This document shows, in pieces, positions 7,970-16,681 of a stretch of 64,000 bases of DNA. The stretch covers positions 62,001 to 126,000 of the forward strand of contig NZ_AP023258.1 of assembly GCF_016756595.1 (NCBI RefSeq), given 5' to 3'. Below the pieces are notes generated by a model. It was not told the origin of the DNA, made no database searches, and saw only the letters and a list, made by a program, of their open reading frames with translations. This DNA comes from Mesorhizobium sp. L-2-11. Its GTDB lineage: Bacteria > Pseudomonadota > Alphaproteobacteria > Rhizobiales > Rhizobiaceae. Position 1 is the stretch's first letter. Each line of letters begins with the position of its first letter. Made by a program: the position numbers and the translations under genes.

Positions 7970-10135
7970 TCAGGTCCGACGATCTAACCCATCAAGAACC
8001 GCCTGGATCCGCTGGAGATCCTGCTTCACGATGGTCCGTTGCAAAGGCGACAGACGCTTCTCCTTCAGCAAGGTCTTGGCGTCCTCGGCAGTGCGTGACC
8101 AGGCTGGCCGATGGCGTGCGGTGATGCAGGCATTGGGGCAGCGGGTTGGCTGGCAAAGCGCGGTCAGCGGCATCTTGCCGTCAATGTTCGTTGCCTGCTT
8201 AAGGCAGGCGGCCGTGCCGGGATCAAAGAAGCAGTCGGCCAGCACCCCGACATGCAATGTCCGCGCGAGGCTCGCTAGCATTGTGCGGAGCCGCCCACGA
8301 TCAGCGATCATGGCCGGAAGCGGACCGAGTTCTGTTGAGATGCCGTCGAGTGTCTTTGCTACGCGCACTGCGGCGGGCCCGGACAACATCGCCCCGGCCT
8401 GCCGCTCATCGAAATAAGTCAACAGGTCATCAAGCTGGCCGAGGCTGCGCTGGTTCTGCACCTCCGCACGGAAACCGGATCGGCTGGAGCCTGCATAACC
8501 CTCGAAGGCGGCGACGGAGACATGCTTATATTGGATCATGCCGGCGATTGTGCCGAAGGGACGGTTGGCGATGTGCCATGCAATCGTGCGTCTGAACTGC
8601 CGCGTCGTGATCCGCCAAGGCTGATCACCTGGTCCGTTCGGGACCGCCGGCGTATCCGGTGTGCCGAACAGGTCGTTGAGATGGTCGCGGAAGCGGTTGA
8701 GTTGGCGGACAATCTCGGCCGAGAGGTGATCCTTGCAAACGGACCTTGCGATAAGAACGGGCCAGAGCGTCGTGAGCCCGCGCGCGGATGCCGCCCGGAA
8801 GGACAAACGTTCCAGCACTTCTATCGCCTTGGCTACAGGCTCAATTGTAATCCAATCAGCCGGCTCACCTTGGCTCGACCTACCCTTGTAGGCAACCGAG
8901 CGAACGCGATGACGCATGATCATGCCATCTTGGCTGCGCGTCAGGGCAAGACACCCGCGCTGCATTGCCTGGACCTCGCAGTCCCGCATCCCGGTCAGGT
9001 ACGCGCAGAGGATATAGGCTGCCGCCTGCAGCATCCGCTCTTCCTCCGCCAGTGTTTTGGCGTCGAAGCGGGGCCGCCATGGCTTGCCGGCCTCCGGCAG
9101 AATGGTGATGGGTGTCTCCATTCCACCGGTCTCGACGCCGAGTTCGAGCAACGCCGCCCTGATCTGGCGAGGTGCACCGCCGGTCAACTGAATATGCATC
9201 CTTGGCTCGACCTGAGCGTCGATGCCAATGTGAAGGTGAAGCAGGTGCGAATTGACGGGCGGCGATACGTCTCCTGTCTCTGGGTGCCGCAAAACCGTGC
9301 CGTTGTGCGCGCTCCCCCAGATTGGCACGCCACGGCCTTCGCTTCGTAGCTTATCGAAATAGTTCTGAAGACGCCTTCGTTGTCGGCTACGGCGTTCCGT
9401 GTATGTGAGAGCCTGATCTGACTGGAGGAGCGCGGCGCAGTGGGCTTCCAATCGCTCCAACTCTGCACGGGCGGCGAAGATGTCTGAGGCGAACTGGGTG
9501 ATATACCGGCTCGACCAGGCCAGCAATGGCGAGATGATCTCTTCTGGCATGCGTGGCGTGAGGTTCTCGTGAACAAAGCGATAGCCGGCGACCCGGGCGG
9601 GCGCCTGACCGCCCCAGGGCCGGAAATACAGGCCTCCAGACGGGAGGTAATCGCGAAAGGCATAGAGATCAGCAGGGACTTCCAGGAGGTGTCCGACTAT
9701 AACCGGCCGGCGAGCACGGTCTGTCTTGAGATGGCCAACGTAGCGATCCAGCAGTTGCTGATCGACACGGCGAAGATCGACAGCACCAAGCTCATCGCGC
9801 ACGAACTCGAAGAAGCGTCGCGCACGATTGAAAACCTGCCGGATACTGCCGGGAGGAAGCTTCTTGCGGTGACCCGGCATGTCGACGTTGAGCCGGGCAT
9901 AGAGAAGCTCGCGAAGCGCCTCACGAACACTCACATCCTCGACGGACCCGAAATGCACGGTGACATGACAGCGCCTGGCGTTCTCGCGAAATACGGCCGG
10001 TCCGAGATCCCAGCTCGGATCGCCGTAGCGCGAAAGGGTGTCCCGATCAAAGCCCGGCTTCAACGGAGCGGACGCGAGAACAGGGCGAAGATAGAGTTCC
10101 CGGGAGGTGGAGGCTACTGCGGCCGACCTGATCAT
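7970..10135 (-). CDS. Tyrosine recombinase C of element 1
   Basis: 721 residues from the ATG at 10135, which overlaps the stop of the preceding recombinase (ATGA). An N-terminal SAM-like core-binding region precedes a catalytic domain with Arg I in LTGMRDCEV. The second box is RQFRRTIAW, with Arg where His is usual, and the end has KHVSVAAFEGY, giving the probable Tyr nucleophile. A Cys-rich C-terminus (CFFDPGTAAC...CQPTRCPNAC) resembles a zinc ribbon and occurs in the homologous genes of elements 2 and 3. It is the third gene of the trio. An ORF extending 261 bases further upstream is out of keeping with the overlap rule. Confidence 0.85.
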   Translation of the reverse strand: MIRSAAVASTSRELYLRPVLASAPLKPGFDRDTLSRYGDPSWDLGPAVFRENARRCHVTVHFGSVEDVSVREALRELLYARLNVDMPGHRKKLPPGSIRQVFNRARRFFEFVRDELGAVDLRRVDQQLLDRYVGHLKTDRARRPVIVGHLLEVPADLYAFRDYLPSGGLYFRPWGGQAPARVAGYRFVHENLTPRMPEEIISPLLAWSSRYITQFASDIFAARAELERLEAHCAALLQSDQALTYTERRSRQRRRLQNYFDKLRSEGRGVPIWGSAHNGTVLRHPETGDVSPPVNSHLLHLHIGIDAQVEPRMHIQLTGGAPRQIRAALLELGVETGGMETPITILPEAGKPWRPRFDAKTLAEEERMLQAAAYILCAYLTGMRDCEVQAMQRGCLALTRSQDGMIMRHRVRSVAYKGRSSQGEPADWITIEPVAKAIEVLERLSFRAASARGLTTLWPVLIARSVCKDHLSAEIVRQLNRFRDHLNDLFGTPDTPAVPNGPGDQPWRITTRQFRRTIAWHIANRPFGTIAGMIQYKHVSVAAFEGYAGSSRSGFRAEVQNQRSLGQLDDLLTYFDERQAGAMLSGPAAVRVAKTLDGISTELGPLPAMIADRGRLRTMLASLARTLHVGVLADCFFDPGTAACLKQATNIDGKMPLTALCQPTRCPNACITARHRPAWSRTAEDAKTLLKEKRLSPLQRTIVKQDLQRIQAVLDGLDRRT

Positions 10136-11919
10136 TGCCGGGCCTCCGGCGGCAGATAGAGGGCGTGCCCTTCCACCTCGCGGCAAGCTTCGGCAACTAC
10201 ACTCTCCGGGAAAGCCGGTAAGATCTGCTTCGCGATGCGATGATGCGCGCGGCCGAACTTCATGGCCCAGTCCGCGGCGGGGAGACCCGTCCGTTGCTCC
10301 TCGATAAACCGCAGGAACGCGATGATCGCCGGCAGCTTGCGCGCGGTGATGACGGCGTTGCGGCATTCGAGACAGCCCCAGAACGGTTGCGGACAAGGTG
10401 ATCCCAGCTCTCCGAAAGGACTGCGATCAAAACCCGAGCATGCAGCCAGCCAAACATCCTGTTCGCCGCCTAGAAGCGCGTCGACATCACTGCTTCCTTC
10501 CGAAGCGGTGTGGCTTTGGCGCCAGGAATCCTCGTCGTGAGGCCCCAGTATGATCGGGCCGGCGGCCGCGGCGACTTCGGAAAATGCCTCCGCCACGGTG
10601 GCCTCATGAAGCGGCCGCAGCGAGGGAATGTCCGCATAGTGTCGAGCGGCAATCTCGGGCGTATGCCCGACCGCAAAGCGGGCCATATGACCCTCGGTCT
10701 TCAGATACCAGATCGCCTTGTGGGTCTTGCGCAAGCGCGAAAGAACGAGCCGAAGAGGCTGGCCATCGTCATCGACGATCCCATGGCTTCCGGTCCATTG
10801 GTCAACGCGTTCATGCGGATGATCGACACCTGCGCGGAGTTGCTTCCGGCCGGTATAGTAATAGAGCCAAAGGCAATTGCTTGGGACGAACTGCCTCGTA
10901 AAGGCCGTCACCTCGATCAGCTTGCGAACGAGACCACCCGGTGTTCCGATCCCGCCGTCACGCACACGAATATGTTTGTGCTCAGCACCTCGGGCGCGTC
11001 GCTTGATATAGGCTATGTCGATGGTTCCAGGTCCGGGGTTCTGGAGGCAGTCGATCGTCAAAGCCTTGCAACATTCGATCTCCAGGCCGGTCTCCAGCGA
11101 CAGAAAGGTCAGAAGCGGTGGAATGTCGGTGGCCCGCAGATGATAACGACCATGCATGTCTTCGGCCAAGGTTGAGACAGGCAGACCGCGACGTGCCCTC
11201 ATGAAGTACAAGCGATGGAAGGCTCTGTCCCCGCTGCTGAGCGTGCCCGAGGCCACGATCCTGTCGTTCGCTTCGTCGGTTACTCTGCGAAGATTGGAGT
11301 CGCCCTCCTCATCATCGAGCGACTTCCCGATGCGTCTGAATATCTTGCCGATGTCAGCGCGGGCCGCATCGCGAAGCTGCCTTGCGACGAACGGACTGTA
11401 GGCGTCGCGCGGTTGCGATCGGCCGGCGGATTGTGTGCTGGTATAACTTAGCCGACGCCGTACCCCTTCATCGAGAAGGCCAGGTTGGTCGGCATCAATC
11501 GAGCGCAAGGCGAGAATAGCCTTGGCAAGAACGATGTGCCGGTAGATAGGCTTCATCCCGCCGGCTTCGAGGAAATCCTCATATCCGTCGATATCGTCAG
11601 CGCGCAGATCGGCGGGCGTCTTTGCCCTCGAGTGCTCGCGCAGATACGCGAAGAACCGAAGACATGCATTTAAATGCCCCTTTATGGTACTCCGCGCCCC
11701 CAGCGAACCACCAAGCTCCGCCTGCCGGCGAAGAGCACCGGCAAATGCGATGGCGAGAGGTCGCGGATGCAGGCCGGTAAGGTCAACGTCGATGCTCCCG
11801 CCATAGCGCGCCTCGATGTTGAAGCGCAGACCGAGGACCGGATCGCGGGCGTGAGCGGTAGCAATGGCATCGGCTGGTGCAAAACGGACTGGAGCTCCCT
11901 TGCGCGGCCGCTCCGTCAC
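10132..11919 (-). CDS. Tyrosine recombinase B of element 1, with divergent active site
   Basis: 595 residues, overlapping its neighbours at both ends by 4 bases. The fold is recognisable from RLRKTHKAIWYLKTEG and VGHTPEIAARHYADI, with a His and the final Tyr. The position that normally carries Arg I reads ETGLEIECCKALTIDCL, with Glu instead of Arg. The C-terminus has GCLECRNAVITARK, a CxxC-type motif also present in the B proteins of the other elements. B may be a structural or directionality partner instead of a strand-cutting subunit; this is inference from the missing residue. Confidence 0.82.
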   Translation of the reverse strand: MTERPRKGAPVRFAPADAIATAHARDPVLGLRFNIEARYGGSIDVDLTGLHPRPLAIAFAGALRRQAELGGSLGARSTIKGHLNACLRFFAYLREHSRAKTPADLRADDIDGYEDFLEAGGMKPIYRHIVLAKAILALRSIDADQPGLLDEGVRRRLSYTSTQSAGRSQPRDAYSPFVARQLRDAARADIGKIFRRIGKSLDDEEGDSNLRRVTDEANDRIVASGTLSSGDRAFHRLYFMRARRGLPVSTLAEDMHGRYHLRATDIPPLLTFLSLETGLEIECCKALTIDCLQNPGPGTIDIAYIKRRARGAEHKHIRVRDGGIGTPGGLVRKLIEVTAFTRQFVPSNCLWLYYYTGRKQLRAGVDHPHERVDQWTGSHGIVDDDGQPLRLVLSRLRKTHKAIWYLKTEGHMARFAVGHTPEIAARHYADIPSLRPLHEATVAEAFSEVAAAAGPIILGPHDEDSWRQSHTASEGSSDVDALLGGEQDVWLAACSGFDRSPFGELGSPCPQPFWGCLECRNAVITARKLPAIIAFLRFIEEQRTGLPAADWAMKFGRAHHRIAKQILPAFPESVVAEACREVEGHALYLPPEARQ

Positions 11920-13358
11920 AATGAAGTCTCCGATGGGAGCAGTGCGAGCAGTTCCTCGACCGCCGCATCGACGGTATCAGCGCGTGTCGCGATGTGGTCG
12001 AGGTAGATGTAGGTCGTTGCTAGACTGGCATGACCAAGGAGCCGTTGGACTTGCTGAAGAGGATCGCCGAGGACTTGCCGGTATCCCTCCATCGGTCCGG
12101 CAGGCAGCGCCGCATCACGGAGGCGATGCTGAATGAGCATCGCCAGCATATGAACGGCAAAGGAATGGCGGAGCTGATGCGGACTGATGTTGACGTCGAA
12201 GCCGAAGGATTTGCATCGCTCGGAAGCACGGGCGAAGATGACTTCCCAGGAGTTCGGCCGTACCGGCAAGCCGACCTCCGAGAGCCATAATACGGCCGGT
12301 TCGCTCGGTGCGCCGTCGTCGTTGCAGATAATGATCCGGCCGCGTTCCTCGGGGCTGAGTAGGTCAAGCGCGATGTCGCCGCCATCACGCAGTCGTAGCC
12401 GGGAATTGCGCGGCTCCCGGTGTACGAGGATCGGGCGGTCGAACGATTGCCACCCCGAACGGCGCTGAAACTTTGCAATCGCATGGGAACGCTCGACGGC
12501 GATATAGGCGCGCAGCTGCTCGATCAGTCGAGCGGGAACAAGTATCTGGCGACCGCGATCGCCCTTGGTCAAAGCATCGGGCAGTTCGAGCCAGACCTGA
12601 CGGCCTGGTGGCTGACCAACGACAGCAAGATCGGATGCGAAGAGAAATGAAGCTTCCTCCAGCCGGAGGCCCGTCGTAACCAGGAGATCTGAAAACAGCG
12701 CATTGCGAATGCCATTGCGATCTCGGGCGCCAGGACGCGTTCCGCCATCAGGCAGTAGCCCTCTCAGGCCAACATCTCGAAATCTCCGGTAGTCGTCGAG
12801 CGTGACGAAGCTGACATCCGAGCGGCGTGCGGCAGGTTCATAAGCATCGTTGCGAGCCGCAATCCGAGCTCGCCGGCCAGCGTACCCTTGCCTCCACACC
12901 GATCGATGCGTGAACGGCGCTTCCGCGATGAGACCCTCTTGGGCGCCCCACCGATACACACGGTCGAGGCAGGCGACGGCACGATTCCAGGAAGCAGCAG
13001 AGATGCGTTGTCCGACCTCCGCACGGCGCCGAACCCGGTGATAGGCAAGGACGTCTTGCCGACCAGCTTGCCATACGGTCTTGGCGCAGGCTTCCGAAAG
13101 AAAGCGGACCCAGACAAGGACATCATAGCCGTAGGCACGAAGGGAATGGTGCGAGCGAACGCCGTTGAGAGGCAGGTCGCGGAAGAAACGATCCAGATCA
13201 GGATCGTAGAGCGCCCCGTCCCGGAGGATCATTGGGACATGGGCGTCAAGGCCCTCCGCTGATCTGCGCTCCTGAATGGTGATGCTTGAAGCTGGAATTA
13301 TGCTGTCCACAAGTTGTTCAACCTTCCCCCGGACCCCCATCCGGGGAGCCAGCATCAA
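11916..13358 (-). CDS. Tyrosine recombinase A of element 1
   Basis: Up to 480 residues, and a complete phage-integrase-type active site: Arg I in TTGLRLEEAS, HQLRHSFAVHML (His-Leu-Arg box), LLGHASLATTYIYLD (His and Tyr nucleophile). The start is uncertain. The frame is open from ATG 13358, which places a strong hairpin inside the first codons; an ATG at 13232 would also give a complete protein but lacks a clear ribosome-binding site. It is the first gene of the trio and overlaps B by 4 bases. It probably supplies most of the strand-exchange activity. Confidence 0.85.
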   Translation of the reverse strand: MMLAPRMGVRGKVEQLVDSIIPASSITIQERRSAEGLDAHVPMILRDGALYDPDLDRFFRDLPLNGVRSHHSLRAYGYDVLVWVRFLSEACAKTVWQAGRQDVLAYHRVRRRAEVGQRISAASWNRAVACLDRVYRWGAQEGLIAEAPFTHRSVWRQGYAGRRARIAARNDAYEPAARRSDVSFVTLDDYRRFRDVGLRGLLPDGGTRPGARDRNGIRNALFSDLLVTTGLRLEEASFLFASDLAVVGQPPGRQVWLELPDALTKGDRGRQILVPARLIEQLRAYIAVERSHAIAKFQRRSGWQSFDRPILVHREPRNSRLRLRDGGDIALDLLSPEERGRIIICNDDGAPSEPAVLWLSEVGLPVRPNSWEVIFARASERCKSFGFDVNISPHQLRHSFAVHMLAMLIQHRLRDAALPAGPMEGYRQVLGDPLQQVQRLLGHASLATTYIYLDHIATRADTVDAAVEELLALLPSETSL

Positions 13359-13433
13359 CGAAGGAGTTCAACTTGCCCGGCGCTATCCAGGCCGGCCTCC
13401 GCCAGCTATGTGGGAGCGCTGCGGCCGGCCTGG
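13327..13433. repeat. Inverted repeats in the leader of element 1
   Basis: Two perfect inverted repeats lie at the start of the recombinase operon. CCCCGGA/TCCGGGG has a 6-base loop (13327-13346). CCAGGCCGGCC/GGCCGGCCTGG has 11-bp arms at 13387-13397 and 13423-13433. They could be recombinase binding sites or translation-controlling hairpins. Confidence 0.6.
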
Positions 13434-13504
13434 ACAACGCCTCCGTCAGTCCTGTTGCATCGACGCCAGCAAGACACGGAGAGTCGGTGCAGACTGTCAA
13501 GATA

Positions 13505-13603
13505 AGCAACCAATTCCTCGCGCGCATAGGTCTTGGAACCGAAGGCGCTGGAGAGGTCGCGCGCCAGCCGCGCCGGGTGGCCGGTCCAGTGGCCAAGCTC
13601 GTG
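13505..13603 (-). pseudogene. ardC: Middle piece of the interrupted ardC, with the HELGH active site
   Basis: Reading the minus strand from 13603 gives HELGHWTGHPARLARD, then SSAFGSKTYAREELVA. This is the zinc-binding HExxH region of an ArdC metallopeptidase. It is only 99 bp long and is sandwiched between elements 1 and 2. The first 6 bases (CACGAG on the minus strand, 13603-13598) are repeated at 19879-19874. Removing one copy joins this piece in frame to the N-terminal part; its other end joins the piece at 6717-6508. Confidence 0.9.
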
Positions 13604-13683
13604 TTAGGTCACATCTCCATGGCGTCCTTTCTGTCATCTCCCTGATGGGGAATCAGGACAGTTTCTACGTATGAGACGCTGCT

Positions 13684-13733
13684 CCGCCTTTCGCGGGGAG
13701 CGGGCCCGAGGGCCTGCTCCCCGCGAAAGGCGG
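13684..13733. repeat. 18-bp perfect inverted repeat upstream of recombinase A of element 2
   Basis: Arms CCGCCTTTCGCGGGGAGC (13684-13701) and its exact complement (13716-13733) are separated by 14 bases that are themselves partly palindromic. Such a stem would dominate the mRNA leader. A second, smaller repeat CCTGAT/ATCAGG lies at 13641-13657. Confidence 0.8.
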
Positions 13734-13799
13734 GTCGCCCGAATTGGAGAGCCTTTGGCCGAGCTATTGTTCACTTCCGATGAGTTTGCACCGAACGGT

Positions 13800-14897
13800 A
13801 TGTCAGTCCCTGGCGTGCCGATGCTCCTCGACCGAGAGATGCGTCTGGTCGAACCGGCTTGTGCCTGGTTGCTGCACATTGCGCTCGTAAGAGGACGAAC
13901 ACGCAGCCGGCAGACATGGCGCACTTATGGTGAAGCCCTTTACGACTGGTGGCAGACCCTCGAAGCGAATGAGTGGATATGGGATGAGGTCGGCGTCGCG
14001 GAAATCGCTGCGTACCGAGATCGGATGCTCTTTCGACCCAGCGATCACACCGGACGGGCCTATGCCCGCAGCACCGTCAATGGTCGCCTCAGAACATTGG
14101 CTTTGTTCTATCGATGGTGTGTTGCTGCGGGTCTCACTGATACTGCACCGTTCAACACGAGCGAACTTGCGCTGTCGCGACGTCAGCCGCAGGGATTCCT
14201 CACTCATGTTGATGCCACCGGCGGGCGACAGCTCGCCAATGAACTGACTATCCGGCAAACCTCGGCGCTGCCAAAACCGCTGTCGCCGGTCGCGTTGCGA
14301 CGCGTGATGGCTGGCCTGGGGTCTCGCGACCGTTTGATAATCGAATGGGCTGTCACAACCGGCATGCGCCGGATGGAGGTAGCCGGATTGAGACTGCGGT
14401 CACTTCCACGATCCAGTCTGGATGCTCTGGTCGTCGTCAGAATCGAAGCCACGAAAGGGGGCAAAACGCGGACGGTTTATCCGCCATTGTCCCTGATCGA
14501 TCGCACGCTCGCCTATGCGCGCGAAGAGCGAGCGGTCATCGTTCGACGAGCCAAATTGCGGCACGCCGACTACGCGGAACCAGATGCTGTCTTCCTGACG
14601 GAAGCCGGTCGCGGAATCAGTGCTCGCCGTGTCGGTGCAATGTTCGCCGCCGCGGCCGGGACAGCAGGTGTGACGGCAAGCTTCCATGCGCTGCGACATA
14701 CCTTTGCGACAGCGATGCTCCGGTTCTTGCAACGGCGGGCGCAAGACGAGCCGGAGCTCAATCCACTTCTCACCCTCCAGGTGGTGTTAGGACATGCCGA
14801 TCTTTCTACGACGGCAATCTATCTGCGCGTGCTGGCGACAGATCTGACACTGGTGGAATCCTCTGTCGACGAACTTTACGGGGCTCTTCTACAATGA
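13800..14897 (+). CDS. Tyrosine recombinase A of element 2
   Basis: 365 residues from the ATG at 13800. This start is chosen because the homologue in element 3 aligns from the same point; the frame is open further upstream, through the hairpin. The catalytic set is complete: TTGMRRMEVAGL (Arg I), FHALRHTFATAML (His, Arg II) and VLGHADLSTTAIYLR (His, Tyr). An N-terminal core-binding domain (WRTYGEALYDWW) is present. The size and position resemble TnpA of the Tn554 family. The stop overlaps the start of gene B (ATGA). Confidence 0.87.
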   Translation: MSVPGVPMLLDREMRLVEPACAWLLHIALVRGRTRSRQTWRTYGEALYDWWQTLEANEWIWDEVGVAEIAAYRDRMLFRPSDHTGRAYARSTVNGRLRTLALFYRWCVAAGLTDTAPFNTSELALSRRQPQGFLTHVDATGGRQLANELTIRQTSALPKPLSPVALRRVMAGLGSRDRLIIEWAVTTGMRRMEVAGLRLRSLPRSSLDALVVVRIEATKGGKTRTVYPPLSLIDRTLAYAREERAVIVRRAKLRHADYAEPDAVFLTEAGRGISARRVGAMFAAAAGTAGVTASFHALRHTFATAMLRFLQRRAQDEPELNPLLTLQVVLGHADLSTTAIYLRVLATDLTLVESSVDELYGALLQ

Positions 14898-16681
14898 AGC
14901 GGCAACGCAAAGATTATCGGCTCGATCCATCGCCTATACCGCTCGCTGGCGAGCCTACTTCGCTGGTGGTCAACTTCCTTGATCCCAACGGTCGACTGGA
15001 AAAAAGCTTCGACTTCTCGATCTATGGAATGACACCAAGAGTCGCTGCCGAAATCGCGCTTGCCTTCCGCAACCACCATGCCGGTCACAGTCCGGCCACG
15101 CGCGAGGGAGCGTTCCATGCGCTTCGCCGTTGGTTTGTGTTCCTTGGTGAGCAAAATCCCGCCATCACATCGATGCGGGATGTCGATACAACAACGCTAC
15201 GAGCTTTTATTGCGTGGCTCGATACCAAACCGTGGACCAAGAGTTCTCGCCATGGCACCTGGTCCGTGCTCAAACAGATGGTTCGCTGGCTGAAGCGCAA
15301 TCGGCCTGAGCTCGTCGCCACCGATCTGGAAATCCCGTTCAACGCCTTTCCTCGCAAGAATGCAGAGACGCGTCCCCGCGAGGCGCTGAGCCGGTCTGAG
15401 ATGGAAGCGATCCTCTCCGCGGCTCGCAAAGACATAGAAGCAATCTGGTCGACCTTCCAGGCTGGGAAAACCCTGCTCTCCCAGGTCGACCGCGAGGCTA
15501 TCGCGCGGGAACGGGATCTCAGTCGGCTCGACCTTGATGATCTCGGTGTGATGCTCGCTGTCATCGTCGAGCATTACGGCGGGTTGGTTCCTCCCCAGAA
15601 CGTGACGCTGGAGCGCGGTGCTGGTCGATGGCGGCTTCACTTCGCCTCGCTTAAGCATGGCGGGAACCAGAAGCTCGCGAGCTATCTTCACACCCTGCCC
15701 GAAACGCTGATTCCATACATGATCGCCATCGGGGCGCAGAGCTACGCGAACCCCGAGGCCCTCCGAGAACTTCGACGGGACTGCATGAGCGATCATCTGC
15801 TTTTAGATGGCCGGGAAGTCATGACGTGGTCGAAGGGCCGCTCAAACCGAGTGCAGCGGCGAAGCTTCCTGCGTGACAAAAGTTTGTCGGTGCCTCACCT
15901 CATCGATCAGGTAGTGGAAATGACGGCGTTATTGATGCCCCATGTTCCGGCGCATGATCGCGAGCGGCTCTTTCTGGTCGCGAGCATAAACGGCACGCGT
16001 GCGATCAAGCTGATCCCCGACTACTTGATGAGTAAGCACGTCAGATTGTTCGCCCAACGTCACGGCCTTGTTGACGAAAAAGGCGCGCCGCTCGCGCTCA
16101 CCCTGGCCGCGCTGCGAACTACGGGGCTCACTCTCGCGCATGAAACGCTCGGGCACGATATCCTGAAGACCCAGATCCTCGCCAATCACGCCACGCCGGA
16201 TACAACGCAGCGCTATATCGATCGGCCGATCGTGCGAAAGGCCCAGGAGCGCATTATCGGTGATCTGCAATTACGCTTCGTCGAAGCCATTCGCAGCCCC
16301 CACGATGAGGCTGATGACGAACGTGATGCCGACGTAGCGACAGTCCAGGCCGAATATGCCACGGCTGCCGGCTTCATCTGCAAGGATCCACTCGCGGGCG
16401 TCGGGGAAGGCCAGAAAACTGGCCGTCTATGCACGGCCTGGCTGGGCTGCTTCACCTGCCCGAACGCGGTGATTCCTCTCGATCCTGGTGTTCTAATCCG
16501 GTTGCTGTCGACGCGAGATGCCCTTGTCGCGGCACGTCAAGCGCTGGCTCCGGACCGCTGGCGGCTCCTCTACGCGCCGAAACTGGAAATCCTCGAGCAC
16601 GACATCCTGCCGCGCTTCTCGCCGGAGCTTCACTTGGCCGCGTCCATGGAAGCGGCACCAGCTCTGCCGGTGATCGAATGA
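14894..16681 (+). CDS. Tyrosine recombinase B of element 2, with divergent active site
   Basis: 595 residues from the ATG at 14894, overlapping gene A. The Arg I region reads GAQSYANPEALRELRRDCM with no TGxR motif. The second box LAALRTTGLTLAHETLG keeps Arg but not the leading His. ILANHATPDTTQRYID supplies His and the likely Tyr nucleophile. The C-terminus carries GCFTCPNAVIP. Length and domain plan resemble TnpB of Tn554. The same residue losses occur in the B proteins of elements 1 and 3. It overlaps gene C by 4 bases. Confidence 0.83.
   Translation: MKRQRKDYRLDPSPIPLAGEPTSLVVNFLDPNGRLEKSFDFSIYGMTPRVAAEIALAFRNHHAGHSPATREGAFHALRRWFVFLGEQNPAITSMRDVDTTTLRAFIAWLDTKPWTKSSRHGTWSVLKQMVRWLKRNRPELVATDLEIPFNAFPRKNAETRPREALSRSEMEAILSAARKDIEAIWSTFQAGKTLLSQVDREAIARERDLSRLDLDDLGVMLAVIVEHYGGLVPPQNVTLERGAGRWRLHFASLKHGGNQKLASYLHTLPETLIPYMIAIGAQSYANPEALRELRRDCMSDHLLLDGREVMTWSKGRSNRVQRRSFLRDKSLSVPHLIDQVVEMTALLMPHVPAHDRERLFLVASINGTRAIKLIPDYLMSKHVRLFAQRHGLVDEKGAPLALTLAALRTTGLTLAHETLGHDILKTQILANHATPDTTQRYIDRPIVRKAQERIIGDLQLRFVEAIRSPHDEADDERDADVATVQAEYATAAGFICKDPLAGVGEGQKTGRLCTAWLGCFTCPNAVIPLDPGVLIRLLSTRDALVAARQALAPDRWRLLYAPKLEILEHDILPRFSPELHLAASMEAAPALPVIE

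Larger units (their letters stand above)
6724..13504 (-). mobile_element. Tri-recombinase element 1 (RIT-like) carrying ardC
   Basis: A 6,781-bp element inserted in ardC. The left terminus ATATCCTGACAGTC (6724-6737) is an imperfect inverted repeat of the right terminus TATCTTGACAGTC (minus strand, 13504-13492). Flanking cores are GGCGAC (6718-6723) and AGCAAC (13505-13510) on the plus strand; they differ at two positions but both encode Val-Ala in ardC. Content: three overlapping tyrosine recombinase genes, then an intact ardC, all on the minus strand. No DUF6262 gene was seen, unlike elements 2 and 3. The boundaries follow from the in-frame reconstruction of ardC. Confidence 0.85.

Noticed and set aside
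7970..10396. Recombinase C of element 1 starting at 10396
   Set aside because: The extra 87 residues are in the region coding recombinase B in another frame; the ATGA overlap at 10135 fits the operon rule.
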